Positions 9,741 to 18,682 of a DNA stretch of 64,000 nt are shown in pieces (the stretch's first letter is position 1; the number at the start of each line of letters is the position of its first letter). The DNA is from Burkholderiales bacterium LSUCC0115 (GTDB taxonomy: Bacteria; Pseudomonadota; Gammaproteobacteria; Burkholderiales; Burkholderiaceae_A). The DNA lies in NCBI GenBank assembly GCA_009646425.1, contig WJBW01000002.1:1-64000 (forward strand), given 5' to 3'. Under the pieces are notes generated by a model that saw only the letters and a program-made list of their open reading frames with translations, had not been told where the DNA came from and did no database searches. A program made the translations under genes and the position numbers.

Positions 9741-9778
9741 GCCCAGACTCCCATCCAATGCAAGGCCGGAGTCTGGGC
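9741..9778. repeat. Perfect 11-bp inverted repeat upstream of olsB
   Basis: GCCCAGACTCC (9741-9751) and GGAGTCTGGGC (9768-9778) are exact reverse complements separated by 16 bases. The right arm ends about 13 bp before the olsB ribosome binding site. There is no T-run, so it is not a standard terminator. It could be an operator or a hairpin in the olsB leader. Confidence 0.6.
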
Positions 9779-9806
9779 CTGGCAGACCCTAGAGGGGAGA
9801 CACAAG

Positions 9807-10610
9807 ATGAACGCGCCACTGAATCCTTCGCTTCTCAGGCAAACGCACTACTTCTCGCGCATGGACCGCCCCCAGCTGGCGGCGTCCGGTCAGCCAGTTG
9901 AGCATTACTGCGTCAGCCTGGCCACCGACTTGGATGAGCTGCGCGAGGCCCAGCGTCTGCGCTACAGCGTCTTTAGCGATGAATACCAGGCCGTCATCCA
10001 CACCAGTCTGCCCGGGGTCGACGAAGACATCTACGACAGTTTTTGTGACCACCTGCTGGTTCGCGACCTGGGCACTGGCGATGTGGTCGGCACTTATCGC
10101 ATCCTGCCGCCCGAGCAGGCCAAGCGCATGGGCAGCTACTACAGCGAATCCGAGTTCTTCATCAACCGATTGGCCGCCCTGCGCCCCCAGATGGTGGAGC
10201 TGGGCCGCTCCTGCGTGCACCCGGACCATCGCAATGGCGCGGTGATCATGTTGCTCTGGTCGGGCATTGCCCAGTACATGCGCCACTATGGCTACGAGCA
10301 TCTGATTGGCTGCGCCAGCGTTTCCATGCGCGATGGTGGTCGCAACGCCGCAGCCATTTGGGACAGCCTGTCGGCCAAGGCCATGGCCCCCACCGAACTA
10401 CAAGGCTTTCCCAAGCATGCCCTGCCCCTGGAGAAAATCGAGCGCGAGGCCAATGTCCAGGAGCCGCCGCTGATCAAGGGCTATGTGCGAGTGGGCGCCA
10501 AGGTCTGCAGTGCTCCCAGCTGGGACCCTGACTTCAACACGGCTGACTTTTTGATGTTACTCACGCTCAGCCAGATGAACCCCCGCTACGCCCGTCACTT
10601 TGGACTCTGA
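9807..10610 (+). CDS. olsB: OlsB-like ornithine N-acyltransferase (GNAT/AHL-synthase-like)
   Basis: A 267-residue protein of the hemolysin/OlsB family (COG3176-type). Visible marks are LREAQRLRYSVFSDEYQ near residue 50, DEDIYDSFCDHLLVRD, VGTYRILP, and VELGRSCVHPDHRNGAVIML, the acyl-ACP-binding GNAT core. OlsB transfers a 3-hydroxyacyl chain to ornithine to give lyso-ornithine lipid, the first step of phosphate-free ornithine lipid synthesis. OlsA, the second enzyme, is not nearby. The start at 9807 is chosen over an ATG at 9681 because AGGGGAG lies directly upstream and homology begins here. It is close to ppx/ppk, so a phosphate-related theme is possible but is inference. The ornithine substrate is inferred from family only. 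Confidence 0.75.
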   Translation: MNAPLNPSLLRQTHYFSRMDRPQLAASGQPVEHYCVSLATDLDELREAQRLRYSVFSDEYQAVIHTSLPGVDEDIYDSFCDHLLVRDLGTGDVVGTYRILPPEQAKRMGSYYSESEFFINRLAALRPQMVELGRSCVHPDHRNGAVIMLLWSGIAQYMRHYGYEHLIGCASVSMRDGGRNAAAIWDSLSAKAMAPTELQGFPKHALPLEKIEREANVQEPPLIKGYVRVGAKVCSAPSWDPDFNTADFLMLLTLSQMNPRYARHFGL

Positions 10611-10670
10611 CCAGATGAAGACCATCCTTTGAAAACTGACCAGTCGATTGATGCAGCGCCGGGCCGCCAG

Positions 10671-10690
10671 GCTGGCCGATGCAGGCCAGC
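10671..10690. terminator. Hairpin between convergent olsB and ppx
   Basis: GCTGGCC (10671-10677) and GGCCAGC (10684-10690) form a 7-bp GC-rich stem with a 6-nt loop between the two convergent genes. Neither side has a T-run, so it would be a weak, possibly bidirectional terminator at best. Confidence 0.35.
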
Positions 10691-12207
10691 TAGTTGACCT
10701 GGAGTTCAAACCCCACTTTGCTCCATTCTGAGCATTCCTGATCCAGGCTGTACTGGGTCAGGGGGTGGTTCTGAAGCCACTTGGCGTCTAGGCCTAGGCG
10801 GAACCGTTTGCCCTTGGCGCTGAACTTGAGCTCAGGCAGGCTGGTCGGCCGCCTGCTGCGGTAGAAGATGCTGGCCAGCCGGATACAGGCCAATGCCGCC
10901 CACTGTTCGTCTGAGGACATCAGACCAGCCAACTTGCCCAGCTTGCCCACATGGCCGAGCACCAGGTTGCTCATCAAGCGCTGGTCGCGCCGAGAAAACC
11001 CAGGCATGTCAGCCTGGGAGACGATGTAGGCCGAATGCTTGTGATGGCTGTTGTGGGAGATGGAAAAACCAATCTCCAGTAGACAGGCCACCCAACGCAG
11101 CACCAGCGACATCTCCTCGCGCTCCTCTGAACTGCCCAGACGGGCCTGCTCCCACAGGTCGATGGCCATTTTGGCCACCTGCTCGGCCTGAACACGATCG
11201 ACTGCATACCGAGTCATGAAGTGCTCGACAGTGGTGTAGCGCATGTCGTCTTGACGGGTGCGTCCCAAGACGTCGTAGAGCACGCCCAGGCGAAGGGCCC
11301 CATCGGAATACTGCATCTCCTCGATGCCCAGCTCTTCGAAGATGGCGGTCATGATCGCCAGCCCGCCAGGTAGCACCGCCACCCGATCGGCCTTGATCCC
11401 CGGCAACTCGGCTGGGTCTACCTCGCCACGCTTGATCAGCAGGTTGCGAAGCTGCTCGAGGCCCTCGTAGGTGATGGCATGGTTGGTCGCCAGCCCCAGT
11501 TGATCCAGCACCTCGACCAAGGCCTTGGCCGAGCCACTCGCCCCGACCGCCTGATCCCAGCCCATGGACTTGAACTCGTTGGTGATGACCTGGATCTCGC
11601 GGCGAGCCTCGAAGATGGCCTGCTTGAAGCCCGATCGGGTGATCTGGCCCCCAGGGAAGTAATCACGGCTAAACCGGATGCAGCCCACAAAGACACTCTC
11701 GAGCAAGGCCGGGGAGTAGTCTGTGCCAATGATGAACTCGGTCGACCCACCACCAATATCCACCACCAGGCGTTTGGTGCCATCTGCGGCCAGCGTATGG
11801 GCTACGCCGTTGTAGATGAGTCGGGCTTCTTCCTTGCCCGCAATAATCTCAATCGGGAACCCAAGCGCGGCCTCACAGGTCTTGAGTAAATCCGCGCCAT
11901 TTTTTGCAACCCGAAAGGTGTTGGTGGCGACCACCCTAACCTTCTGAGGATGAAATGCCCGCAACCGCTCACCAAATCGGGACAAGGCCGCAACGGCTCT
12001 GGCTTGCGAGGACGCGTCCAGGCGTTTGTCAGCAGAGAGTCCAGAAGCCAGCCGAACAGCCTCTTTTAGGCTGTCGATGGGCACCACGCGAGATCCCTGG
12101 GGCGTCTGTTCGACGCGGCCTACCAGCAAATGAAACGAATTGGACCCCAGATCAACGGCTGCAACCAACTCTGGTGTGGCGGCTTCGGCCGTTAATTGCT
12201 TTGTCAT
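10690..12207 (-). CDS. ppx: Exopolyphosphatase (Ppx/GppA family)
   Basis: A 505-residue Ppx/GppA phosphatase. The ASKHA-fold nucleotide/phosphate loops are clear: VAAVDLGSNSFHLLVGRV at about 15-32 and RLVVDIGGGSTEFIIG near 140. A C-terminal HD-like helical domain contains ISHNSHHKHSAYIV. Length suits full Ppx rather than the short (about 300-residue) form. It releases phosphate from polyphosphate chains or hydrolyses pppGpp. It diverges from ppk across 34 bp, so synthesis and breakdown genes share one short control region. Confidence 0.93.
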   Translation of the reverse strand: MTKQLTAEAATPELVAAVDLGSNSFHLLVGRVEQTPQGSRVVPIDSLKEAVRLASGLSADKRLDASSQARAVAALSRFGERLRAFHPQKVRVVATNTFRVAKNGADLLKTCEAALGFPIEIIAGKEEARLIYNGVAHTLAADGTKRLVVDIGGGSTEFIIGTDYSPALLESVFVGCIRFSRDYFPGGQITRSGFKQAIFEARREIQVITNEFKSMGWDQAVGASGSAKALVEVLDQLGLATNHAITYEGLEQLRNLLIKRGEVDPAELPGIKADRVAVLPGGLAIMTAIFEELGIEEMQYSDGALRLGVLYDVLGRTRQDDMRYTTVEHFMTRYAVDRVQAEQVAKMAIDLWEQARLGSSEEREEMSLVLRWVACLLEIGFSISHNSHHKHSAYIVSQADMPGFSRRDQRLMSNLVLGHVGKLGKLAGLMSSDEQWAALACIRLASIFYRSRRPTSLPELKFSAKGKRFRLGLDAKWLQNHPLTQYSLDQECSEWSKVGFELQVN

Positions 12208-12241
12208 AAATGCAGATTATAGGGTGGCTAGAATCCAGAAG

Positions 12242-14323
12242 ATGACAGTCAAAAGACAGTTCATAACCAAGCTCACCAGTCCGCAGCCAGGCGATGGCCG
12301 CTACGTCAACCGTGAACTAAGTCTGCTCGCCTTTAATGAGCGGGTGCTGTCCATGGCCGAGCGCCCGGATGTGCCCTTGCTGGAACGTCTGCGCTACCTG
12401 TGCATCGTCTCCAGCAACCTGGACGAGATCTTCGAGATTCGGGTCAGTGGCATGAAGGCCAAGATTCGTCAGGGCTCAGGCGATCTGCTGGAGGCCGATG
12501 GCTACAGCCCCCAAGGCAATTACCTGGCCGTGAGCGAACGCGCCCACGACTTGATCGACCACCAGTACCGGCTGCTCAACGAGTCCATCATGCCGGCGCT
12601 GGCCAACGAGGGCATTCGGCTTCACCTGGCCATCAGCTTCAATGAGGCCCAGCGCAAGTGGGCTCATCAGTACTTCATCAAAGAGGTGCTGCCGGTGCTC
12701 ACGCCCATCGGGCTGGACCCCTCCCACCCCTTCCCCAGGACCCTGAACAAGAGCCTGAACTTCATCGTCGAGCTCAAGGGCAAGGACGCCTTTGGCCGTC
12801 GCGGCACAGTGGCCGTCGTCCAGGCCCCACGCATCCTGCCGCGACTGATCCCCGTGCCCCCAGAGGTCTCGGGCTATCCCCACGGCTTCATGATGCTGAC
12901 CTCGGTGGTTCAGGACAACGTCCAAGAGCTTTTCCCGGGCATGACGGTGCTGGGGGTCCATCAGTTTCGGGTCACCCGCAACAGCGACCTGTTCGTGGAT
13001 GACGAAGAAATCACCGACCTGCGCGAGACCCTGCGCGGTGAGCTCTCGCAGCGACAGTTTGGCGATGCGGTTCGCATCGAGGTCTCCGAGGCCACGCCCG
13101 ACCACCTGCTGGAGCTGCTCAAGCGCGAATACCGCCTAGAGACGCAGGACTGCTATCGGGTCAACGGACCGGTCAACCTGGTGCGCCTGATGAGTCTGCC
13201 CGACCTCATTCATCGACCAGACCTGAAATTCCCGGCCTTCATGGCGAGTTATCCCAAGCGACTGGCCAACGAGAACCCCTTTGTCGAGATCGCCAAGGGT
13301 GATGTCCTGGTGCACCACCCCTACGAGAGCTTCAATGCGGTGACCGATTTTCTGCAGGCTGCGGCGCGAGACCCGACTGTGGTGGCCATCAACATGACCA
13401 TCTACCGAACCGGTCAGACCTCTGAGCTCATGGACTCTCTGATCCTCGCGGCCAAATCCGGCAAAGCGGTCACCGTGGTCGTGGAGCTCATGGCCCGCTT
13501 CGATGAAGAGACCAACATCAACTGGGCCTCCAAGCTCGAGCAGGTCGGGGCCCACGTGGTGTTTGGGGTGGTGGGCAACAAGACCCATGCCAAGGCCTGC
13601 CTGGTGGTTCGACGTGAGAAGACGGGTCTTCGACGCTATGCCCACCTGGGAACCGGTAACTACCACCCGGGCAAGGCACGCCTCTACGAAGACTTTGGCC
13701 TGTTCACCGCAGACCCTCAAATCTGCTCAGACGTCCACGAGATCTTTCATCAGCTCACCGGGCTGGGCCAGAACAAGCCCACCCGCAAAGTCTGGCACTC
13801 GCCCTTTACCCTGCATGCCAATGTCATGAAGGCCATCTCGCAGGAAATCAAGTTCGCCAGGCAGGGCAAGCGGGCCCACATCATGGCCAAGATGAACTCA
13901 CTCGTGGAGCTCGAAGTCATCGAGAAGCTCTATGCCGCGAGTCAGGCCGGGGTCAAAGTGGATCTGATCGTCCGTGGCATCTGCATGCTGAGGCCAGGCC
14001 TGCCGGGACTCTCTGAGAACATCCAGGTTCGCTCCACCATTGGACGATTTCTGGAGCACAGTCGCATCTTTTATTTTCGCCATGACGGCGACGAACAGGT
14101 CTACCTGTCGAGTGCCGACTGGATGGATCGCAACTTCTTCCGCCGTGTCGAGCTGGCGTTTCCGGTGCTCAACCCCACTCTGAAAAAGCGAGTCATTCGG
14201 GAAGGGTTGCGCATGCACCTGACCGACACCGATAGCAGCTGGGTCATGCAGCCCAACGGCAGCTATCGCCTACGCCGCACGGGCCAGGGTCGATCCGTTC
14301 AACACGAATGCTGGATCAGTTAG
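12242..14323 (+). CDS. ppk: Polyphosphate kinase 1
   Basis: A 693-residue PPK1 that makes polyphosphate reversibly from ATP. The order is: N-terminal domain (RYVNRELSLLAFNERVL, SSNLDEIFEIRVSG), head domain, then two PLD-like catalytic domains. The phosphohistidine region is visible as GNKTHAKACLVVRRE with AHLGTGNYHPGKARLYEDF, and the second domain has VRGICMLRPGLPGLSENI and the SSADWMDRNFFRRVE end. ATG 12242 is preferred because PPK1 homology starts there; an ATG at 12140 would overlap ppx. The stop overlaps the convergent permease stop by 4 bp (14320-14323). Confidence 0.96.
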   Translation: MTVKRQFITKLTSPQPGDGRYVNRELSLLAFNERVLSMAERPDVPLLERLRYLCIVSSNLDEIFEIRVSGMKAKIRQGSGDLLEADGYSPQGNYLAVSERAHDLIDHQYRLLNESIMPALANEGIRLHLAISFNEAQRKWAHQYFIKEVLPVLTPIGLDPSHPFPRTLNKSLNFIVELKGKDAFGRRGTVAVVQAPRILPRLIPVPPEVSGYPHGFMMLTSVVQDNVQELFPGMTVLGVHQFRVTRNSDLFVDDEEITDLRETLRGELSQRQFGDAVRIEVSEATPDHLLELLKREYRLETQDCYRVNGPVNLVRLMSLPDLIHRPDLKFPAFMASYPKRLANENPFVEIAKGDVLVHHPYESFNAVTDFLQAAARDPTVVAINMTIYRTGQTSELMDSLILAAKSGKAVTVVVELMARFDEETNINWASKLEQVGAHVVFGVVGNKTHAKACLVVRREKTGLRRYAHLGTGNYHPGKARLYEDFGLFTADPQICSDVHEIFHQLTGLGQNKPTRKVWHSPFTLHANVMKAISQEIKFARQGKRAHIMAKMNSLVELEVIEKLYAASQAGVKVDLIVRGICMLRPGLPGLSENIQVRSTIGRFLEHSRIFYFRHDGDEQVYLSSADWMDRNFFRRVELAFPVLNPTLKKRVIREGLRMHLTDTDSSWVMQPNGSYRLRRTGQGRSVQHECWIS

Positions 14324-15963
14324 CGAGCCCTGGGGCCTAAGACCAGCACTGGGATCAGACCCACCAAGGCAATCGCCATCGATGGCCAGGCCGCATCGGC
14401 CAGGCGCTCGTCAGCCGCAAAGTTGTGAGCCGCCACGGCCAGGGTCTCCACATTAAAGGGCCGCAAGACCAAGGTGATCGGCAGCTCTTTGACCACATCG
14501 ACAAAGACCAGCAGGCCGCCCACCAGCACGCCCCGGCGCAGCATGGGCAGGTGCACCAGTTGTAGGACCCGAATGGGCGACAGGCCCAGGCTTCTGGCGG
14601 ACCAATCCAGGCTAGACGTGATGCGGTTCATCGAGGTCTCGACGCTGGAAAAACCCACCGTAAAGAAGCGAGTCAGGTACCCACCGAGCACGAGCAGGCT
14701 GGTCACCGTCAGGGTGATGCGCCAGTCAAACCAGGCCATCATCGACTGGGTGAAGATTGCGGACCAGGCCAATAGACCCACGGCCACCACCAGACCAGGC
14801 ACCGCATAGCCAGAGCAGGCCAGCCGGGTGGCCTTGGCCAGCCACGACTGCGTGTTGGACCGCAGAACGTAGGCCTGTAACACCGCAATCGGCAGAATCA
14901 ACAAGACCGCATAACCGGCATAGAGCGCTGTCTGGCCAGCCTGCGCCAGCAAGGTCCCCGCACGCAGCTCGACATTCTCGGATAGGGCGGCATGCACCAA
15001 CAGCAGCATGGGCAGCACAAACCCAAGCAGCCCGGCGATGCTGCAGACCACCGGCACCCAGACCCGTGCCATGCCGCGAAGCGGTTCACGGTTGACGACG
15101 GGCCGGGCCCGCCCCGCATAGCTTGCCCCACCCCGAGCCGAGCGCTCCCAGGCCAGCAGTGCAAAGGCCATGACCAACATCATCAGACCGATCAAGGCGG
15201 CGCCATTTCGATCGCCATAACTAAACCAGGTCTTGAACAAACCCGTGGAAAGGGTCTGTACCGAGAAAAAGGCCACCGTGCCGTAATCAGCCAGACACTC
15301 CATGATGACCAGCGCGCCACCGGCCACCAAGGCCGGCCTGGCCATGGGCAGGATCACTCTGAAAAAAGCCTGGCGACTGGTCAGGCCTGACAGGCGAGCA
15401 GCCTCGGCCAGGTTGGCCTGTCGTTCATCAAAGGCCGTGCGCGCCAGCAGCGCCACGTAGGGACTCAAGGCCACACCCAGAATCAGCGCTGCCCCCCAAA
15501 GCGAGCGAATCTCAAACCAGGGATAGGCGCCAACCCGCGGTGCGAGCAGACCCCAATTCAGCAGACTCTCGCGAAGGGCGGTTGAGATCCAACCGCTGTA
15601 ATCCAGGGCATCGGTATAGGCATAAGCCACCACATAGGCCGGCATGGCCATTGGCAGAATCATCCCCCACTCCAAGACCCGACCAAAGGGCACCCGATAC
15701 TGCGACAGCAGCCAGGCACTCGAGACCCCCAGGGCCAGAGCCACCGACAAGCCCATCAGGCAGAGCAAGACCGTATTGGCCAGGTACTCTGGCAACACAG
15801 TGCCGGCCAGACTGATCAAGGCCGACAGATCGCCAAAGGCCATGGCCCCAAAGACCAGTACCGCAATGAGCGGCAGACCAATGGCCAGCACGAAGACAGC
15901 CGACAGGCTGGTCATCCAGCTGGGTAAGCGCTGCGAGGTCATGGGGTTTTGCGAAGTGGGCAT
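14320..15963 (-). CDS. Iron(III)-type ABC transporter permease (fused double domain)
   Basis: A 547-residue inner-membrane permease with two binding-protein-dependent transport modules in tandem, about 12 predicted hydrophobic segments. Each half carries an EAA-like loop: EAARLSGLTSRQAFFRVILP in the first and SLGLSPIRVLQLVHLPML in the second. This double layout is the FbpB/SfuB type for Fe3+, also used for thiamine or aminoethylphosphonate uptake, so the substrate is not proven. Its partner ATPase gene diverges from it 22 bp away, and no periplasmic binding-protein gene is present nearby. The start at 15963 has no ribosome binding site; a later Met at 15942 is possible. Confidence 0.85.
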   Translation of the reverse strand: MPTSQNPMTSQRLPSWMTSLSAVFVLAIGLPLIAVLVFGAMAFGDLSALISLAGTVLPEYLANTVLLCLMGLSVALALGVSSAWLLSQYRVPFGRVLEWGMILPMAMPAYVVAYAYTDALDYSGWISTALRESLLNWGLLAPRVGAYPWFEIRSLWGAALILGVALSPYVALLARTAFDERQANLAEAARLSGLTSRQAFFRVILPMARPALVAGGALVIMECLADYGTVAFFSVQTLSTGLFKTWFSYGDRNGAALIGLMMLVMAFALLAWERSARGGASYAGRARPVVNREPLRGMARVWVPVVCSIAGLLGFVLPMLLLVHAALSENVELRAGTLLAQAGQTALYAGYAVLLILPIAVLQAYVLRSNTQSWLAKATRLACSGYAVPGLVVAVGLLAWSAIFTQSMMAWFDWRITLTVTSLLVLGGYLTRFFTVGFSSVETSMNRITSSLDWSARSLGLSPIRVLQLVHLPMLRRGVLVGGLLVFVDVVKELPITLVLRPFNVETLAVAAHNFAADERLADAAWPSMAIALVGLIPVLVLGPRAR

Positions 15964-15972
15964 AAATAAGAA

Positions 15973-15979
15973 CTATACT
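15973..15979. promoter_or_regulatory. Candidate symmetric -10 element for divergent permease/ATPase genes
   Basis: The 22-bp gap between the two start codons holds ACTATACT. Read rightward this gives TATACT (15974-15979); read leftward it gives TATAGT (15978-15973). Each is one base from TATAAT. A start 6-7 nt downstream would fall at or within a few bases of each ATG, predicting leaderless or nearly leaderless messages. That fits the absence of a ribosome binding site before either gene. Only a weak -35 (TTGCGA, 15949-15954, 19-bp spacer) is visible on the plus side. Confidence 0.4.
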
Positions 15980-15985
15980 CACTTG

Positions 15986-17125
15986 ATGCCCCAGACCCTG
16001 CAGATCGACACCCTGAATATCCATTACCCAGTGACCGCGGGAGCCGCCCGCAAGCCGGGTGCAGGAGCGGGCGAAGACGGTCATGCGGTCAAACACCTGA
16101 GCCTGGATTTGGCAGCTGGTGACATCGCCTGCCTGCTGGGGCCATCGGGCTGCGGAAAGAGCAGCCTGCTTCGGGCCATTGCAGGATTTGTTGTGCCGTC
16201 GACCGGCCGCATCACCCTAAATCAGCGCGTTTTGAGCGATGCGAACACCTTTGTGGCACCAGAGTCCCGGGGCATTGGCATGGTCTTTCAGGACTACGCC
16301 CTGTTCCCGCACCTGACAGTCTTGGACAACGTGCTCTTTGGGCTGGCCTCTGGTCGCCCCAAGCAGGCCAATGCTGAACAGAAATGCAGGGCTCAGGCCA
16401 TGCTCGACCTGGTCGGTCTGAAAGGCTTTGAGGCCCGCTTCCCGCATGAACTTTCTGGTGGACAGGCCCAGCGTGTGGCGCTGGCCCGAGCGCTGGCCCC
16501 CTCTCCCGGCTTGGTCTTGTTAGACGAGCCCTTCTCCAGCCTGGATCACAGCCTGCGGGTCCGGTTGGCGCGGGAGGTTCGCGAGATCCTCAAAAAGGCT
16601 GGGACCACCGCCATTGTGGTGACCCATGACCAGACCGAGGCCTTTGCCATGGCGGACCAGCTGGGCGTGATGTTCGATGGGCGTTTGGTGCAATGGGCGA
16701 ACCCCTACATGGTCTATCACGAGCCCTGCAACACCGAGGTCGCCAAGTTCATTGGTGACGGTGCGCTGATCAGTGGCACTCAGCGACATCACAGTGTGGA
16801 GACCCCTCTTGGCACCTTGAGCCTGGCACCTTGCTGCTGCAACGAGAGCACACCAGAGCGGGCCGTCAACGTGCTGCTGCGGCCAGACGATGTCATTCAC
16901 GACGATGACAGCCCGCTGCAGGCCAAGGTCTTGGCCAAGACCTTTCGCGGGGCTGATTTCCTCTACACCCTAGAGCTGGCCAACGGCGAGAAGATTCTCT
17001 CGCTGGTGCCCAGCCACCACGACCACCCGCTCGATCACCCGATCGGCATCCGACTGGAAGCCGATCACGTGGTGACCTTCGCCGCCACCGAGAAGCCCAG
17101 CGCCTTCGGAGGCGACGCCGCCTGA
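15986..17125 (+). CDS. ABC transporter ATP-binding protein (FbpC/PotA type)
   Basis: A 379-residue ATPase. Walker A LLGPSGCGKSSLLRAIAGF is near residue 50, the Q-loop region GMVFQDYALFPHLTVLDNV follows, the signature is LSGGQAQRVALARAL, Walker B is LVLLDEPFSSLD and the H-loop is VVTHDQTEAFAMAD. A C-terminal regulatory TOBE-like extension (LLRPDDVIHDDDSP) completes it. It energises the divergent double permease, most likely for ferric iron or a similar small anion complex. An insertion after the first strand (about residues 13-30, Ala/Gly-rich) and a CCC stretch near 270 are unusual. It ends 1 bp before the convergent metY stop. Confidence 0.88.
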   Translation: MPQTLQIDTLNIHYPVTAGAARKPGAGAGEDGHAVKHLSLDLAAGDIACLLGPSGCGKSSLLRAIAGFVVPSTGRITLNQRVLSDANTFVAPESRGIGMVFQDYALFPHLTVLDNVLFGLASGRPKQANAEQKCRAQAMLDLVGLKGFEARFPHELSGGQAQRVALARALAPSPGLVLLDEPFSSLDHSLRVRLAREVREILKKAGTTAIVVTHDQTEAFAMADQLGVMFDGRLVQWANPYMVYHEPCNTEVAKFIGDGALISGTQRHHSVETPLGTLSLAPCCCNESTPERAVNVLLRPDDVIHDDDSPLQAKVLAKTFRGADFLYTLELANGEKILSLVPSHHDHPLDHPIGIRLEADHVVTFAATEKPSAFGGDAA

Positions 17126-17126
17126 T

Positions 17127-18422
17127 CTAGTCGATCTTGGCGAGGGCCTGTTCCAGGTCTGCCATCAAGTCCTTGATGTGCTCGATGCCAATCGACAGGC
17201 GAACCATGTCCTCGCTAACACCAGCGCTGGCGAGTTCCTCGGGGGACAACTGACGGTGCGTGGTGCTGGCCGGGTGACAGGCCAGTGACTTGCAGTCGCC
17301 AATGTTGACCAGACGCGTGAAAAGCTGCAGCGCATCTTGGAACTTGGCGCCAGCCTCACGTCCACCCTTCAGGCCAAAGTTCAGAATGCCACTGGCACGC
17401 CCGCCCATGTACTTCTGCACCAGACCGTGGTCCGGGTGGTCGGGCAGACCGGCATAGTTCACCCAGTTCACCTTGGGATGGCGCTTAAGGTACGTGGCAA
17501 TGGCCAGGGTGTTCTCGCAGGTCCGGTCCATGCGCAGCGGCAAGGTCTCTAGACCTTGCATGATCTGAAAGGCATTGAAGGGGCTGACTGCTGCACCCAT
17601 GTTGCGAAGGGGAACCACTCGGGCCCGGCCAATGAAGGCTGCTGGGCCAAAGGCCTGGGTGTAGACCACGCCGTGGTAGCTGACGTCCGGTTCGTTGAGA
17701 CGCTTGAAGCGCTGGGTATGATCGGCCCACGGGAAAGTGCCCCCGTCCACAATCACACCGGCCACCGTGGTGCCATGACCGCCCATGTACTTGGTGGCAC
17801 TGTGAACCACGATGTCGGCACCATGCTCAATGGGACGACACAGATAGGGGCTGGGCACCGTGTTGTCGACGATCAGGGGCACGCCGTGGGCATGCGCGAT
17901 CTGGGCCAGCCGACCGATGTCGGTGATGTTGCCCAATGGATTGCCGATGGTCTCGCAATAGATGGCCTTGGTCTTGTCGTCGATCAGCTTGGCAAAGTCA
18001 TCGGGCTTGCGGTAATCGGCAAAGCGCACCTGAATGCCGAACTGCGGCAGGGTGTGGGCAAACAGGTTGTAGGTGCCGCCGTACAGGGTCGAAGCCGACA
18101 CAATGTTGTCGCCGGCTTCGGCAATGGTCTGGATGGTGTAGGTGATCGCGGCCTGACCAGAGGCCACAGCCAGGGCCGCAATGCCGCCCTCGAGCGCAGC
18201 GACCCGCTTTTCCAGCATGTCCTGGGTCGGGTTCATGATCCGGGTATAAATGTTGCCCAGAACCTTCAGATCAAACAGGTCTGCACCATGCTGGGTGTTG
18301 TCAAAGGAATAGGCCACCGTTTGATAAATCGGGGTAGCGACGGCCCGTGTCGTGGGGTCCCCCTCGTAGCCGGCATGAACGGCCTTGGTCTCAAATTGCC
18401 AATTGGGGTTGTTTGCTGCCAT
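17127..18422 (-). CDS. metY: O-acetylhomoserine sulfhydrylase (PLP-dependent)
   Basis: A 431-residue Cys/Met-metabolism PLP enzyme that joins O-acetylhomoserine with sulfide (or methanethiol) to make homocysteine (or methionine). The N-terminus NWQFETKAVHAGYEGDPTTR and AVATPIYQTVAYSF are typical of MetY. The PLP lysine is in VVHSATKYMGGHGTTVAG, and the long form (about 430 residues) separates it from MetB/MetC (about 390). The start at 18422 is chosen because GAGGAG lies just upstream; the ATG at 18473 would add 17 non-homologous residues. No SAM riboswitch fits in the 38-bp upstream gap. Confidence 0.92.
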   Translation of the reverse strand: MAANNPNWQFETKAVHAGYEGDPTTRAVATPIYQTVAYSFDNTQHGADLFDLKVLGNIYTRIMNPTQDMLEKRVAALEGGIAALAVASGQAAITYTIQTIAEAGDNIVSASTLYGGTYNLFAHTLPQFGIQVRFADYRKPDDFAKLIDDKTKAIYCETIGNPLGNITDIGRLAQIAHAHGVPLIVDNTVPSPYLCRPIEHGADIVVHSATKYMGGHGTTVAGVIVDGGTFPWADHTQRFKRLNEPDVSYHGVVYTQAFGPAAFIGRARVVPLRNMGAAVSPFNAFQIMQGLETLPLRMDRTCENTLAIATYLKRHPKVNWVNYAGLPDHPDHGLVQKYMGGRASGILNFGLKGGREAGAKFQDALQLFTRLVNIGDCKSLACHPASTTHRQLSPEELASAGVSEDMVRLSIGIEHIKDLMADLEQALAKID

Positions 18423-18460
18423 GGCTGACTCCTCTTGTGGTCTTGTAGGACAATCTTCGC

Positions 18461-18673
18461 ATGAGTGATTCATTTGCGCCGGTCATCATCATCGAGGGGT
18501 TTCTAGGCCTTGGCGTGGTGCTCTGGCTCTACTTCTCCCACCAGCGTGAGATGAAGCGGATTCGCGCAGACAAGGCCAAAAAGGCCCAGGCTGGGGCGCT
18601 TGGCAGCAGTCCCGCCAAGTCCGAGGCGGGGGGCTCAGACCGTGATCCCAAGTCGTCACAACAAGACGTTTAG
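18461..18673 (+). CDS. Small single-pass membrane protein of unknown function
   Basis: A 70-residue protein not recognised as any named family. It has one hydrophobic segment at residues 6-25 (APVIIIEGFLGLGVVLWLYF). The tail is short, basic, then Ser/Lys/Gln-rich and probably cytoplasmic (MKRIRADKAKKAQ). It starts 38 bp from the divergent metY start and ends 9 bp before rmuC, so it probably leads the rmuC transcript. The consistent hydrophobic/basic layout and tight spacing support a real gene. Function is unknown. Confidence 0.6.
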   Translation: MSDSFAPVIIIEGFLGLGVVLWLYFSHQREMKRIRADKAKKAQAGALGSSPAKSEAGGSDRDPKSSQQDV

Positions 18674-18682
18674 ACTCCTGGC

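Noticed and set aside
9681-9806. N-terminal extension of OlsB from ATG 9681
   Set aside because: It would cover the promoter of tRNA-Val and the inverted repeat, lacks homology, and ATG 9807 has a far better ribosome binding site.
12201-12220. Pho-box-like half site (TTGTCATAAAT) between ppx and ppk
   Set aside because: Only one 11-bp unit matches; the second is absent, and seven of the bases are simply the first codons of ppx.
18423-18460. SAM or SAH riboswitch ahead of metY
   Set aside because: The 38-bp gap to the divergent gene is too short for any known class, and no motif is seen.
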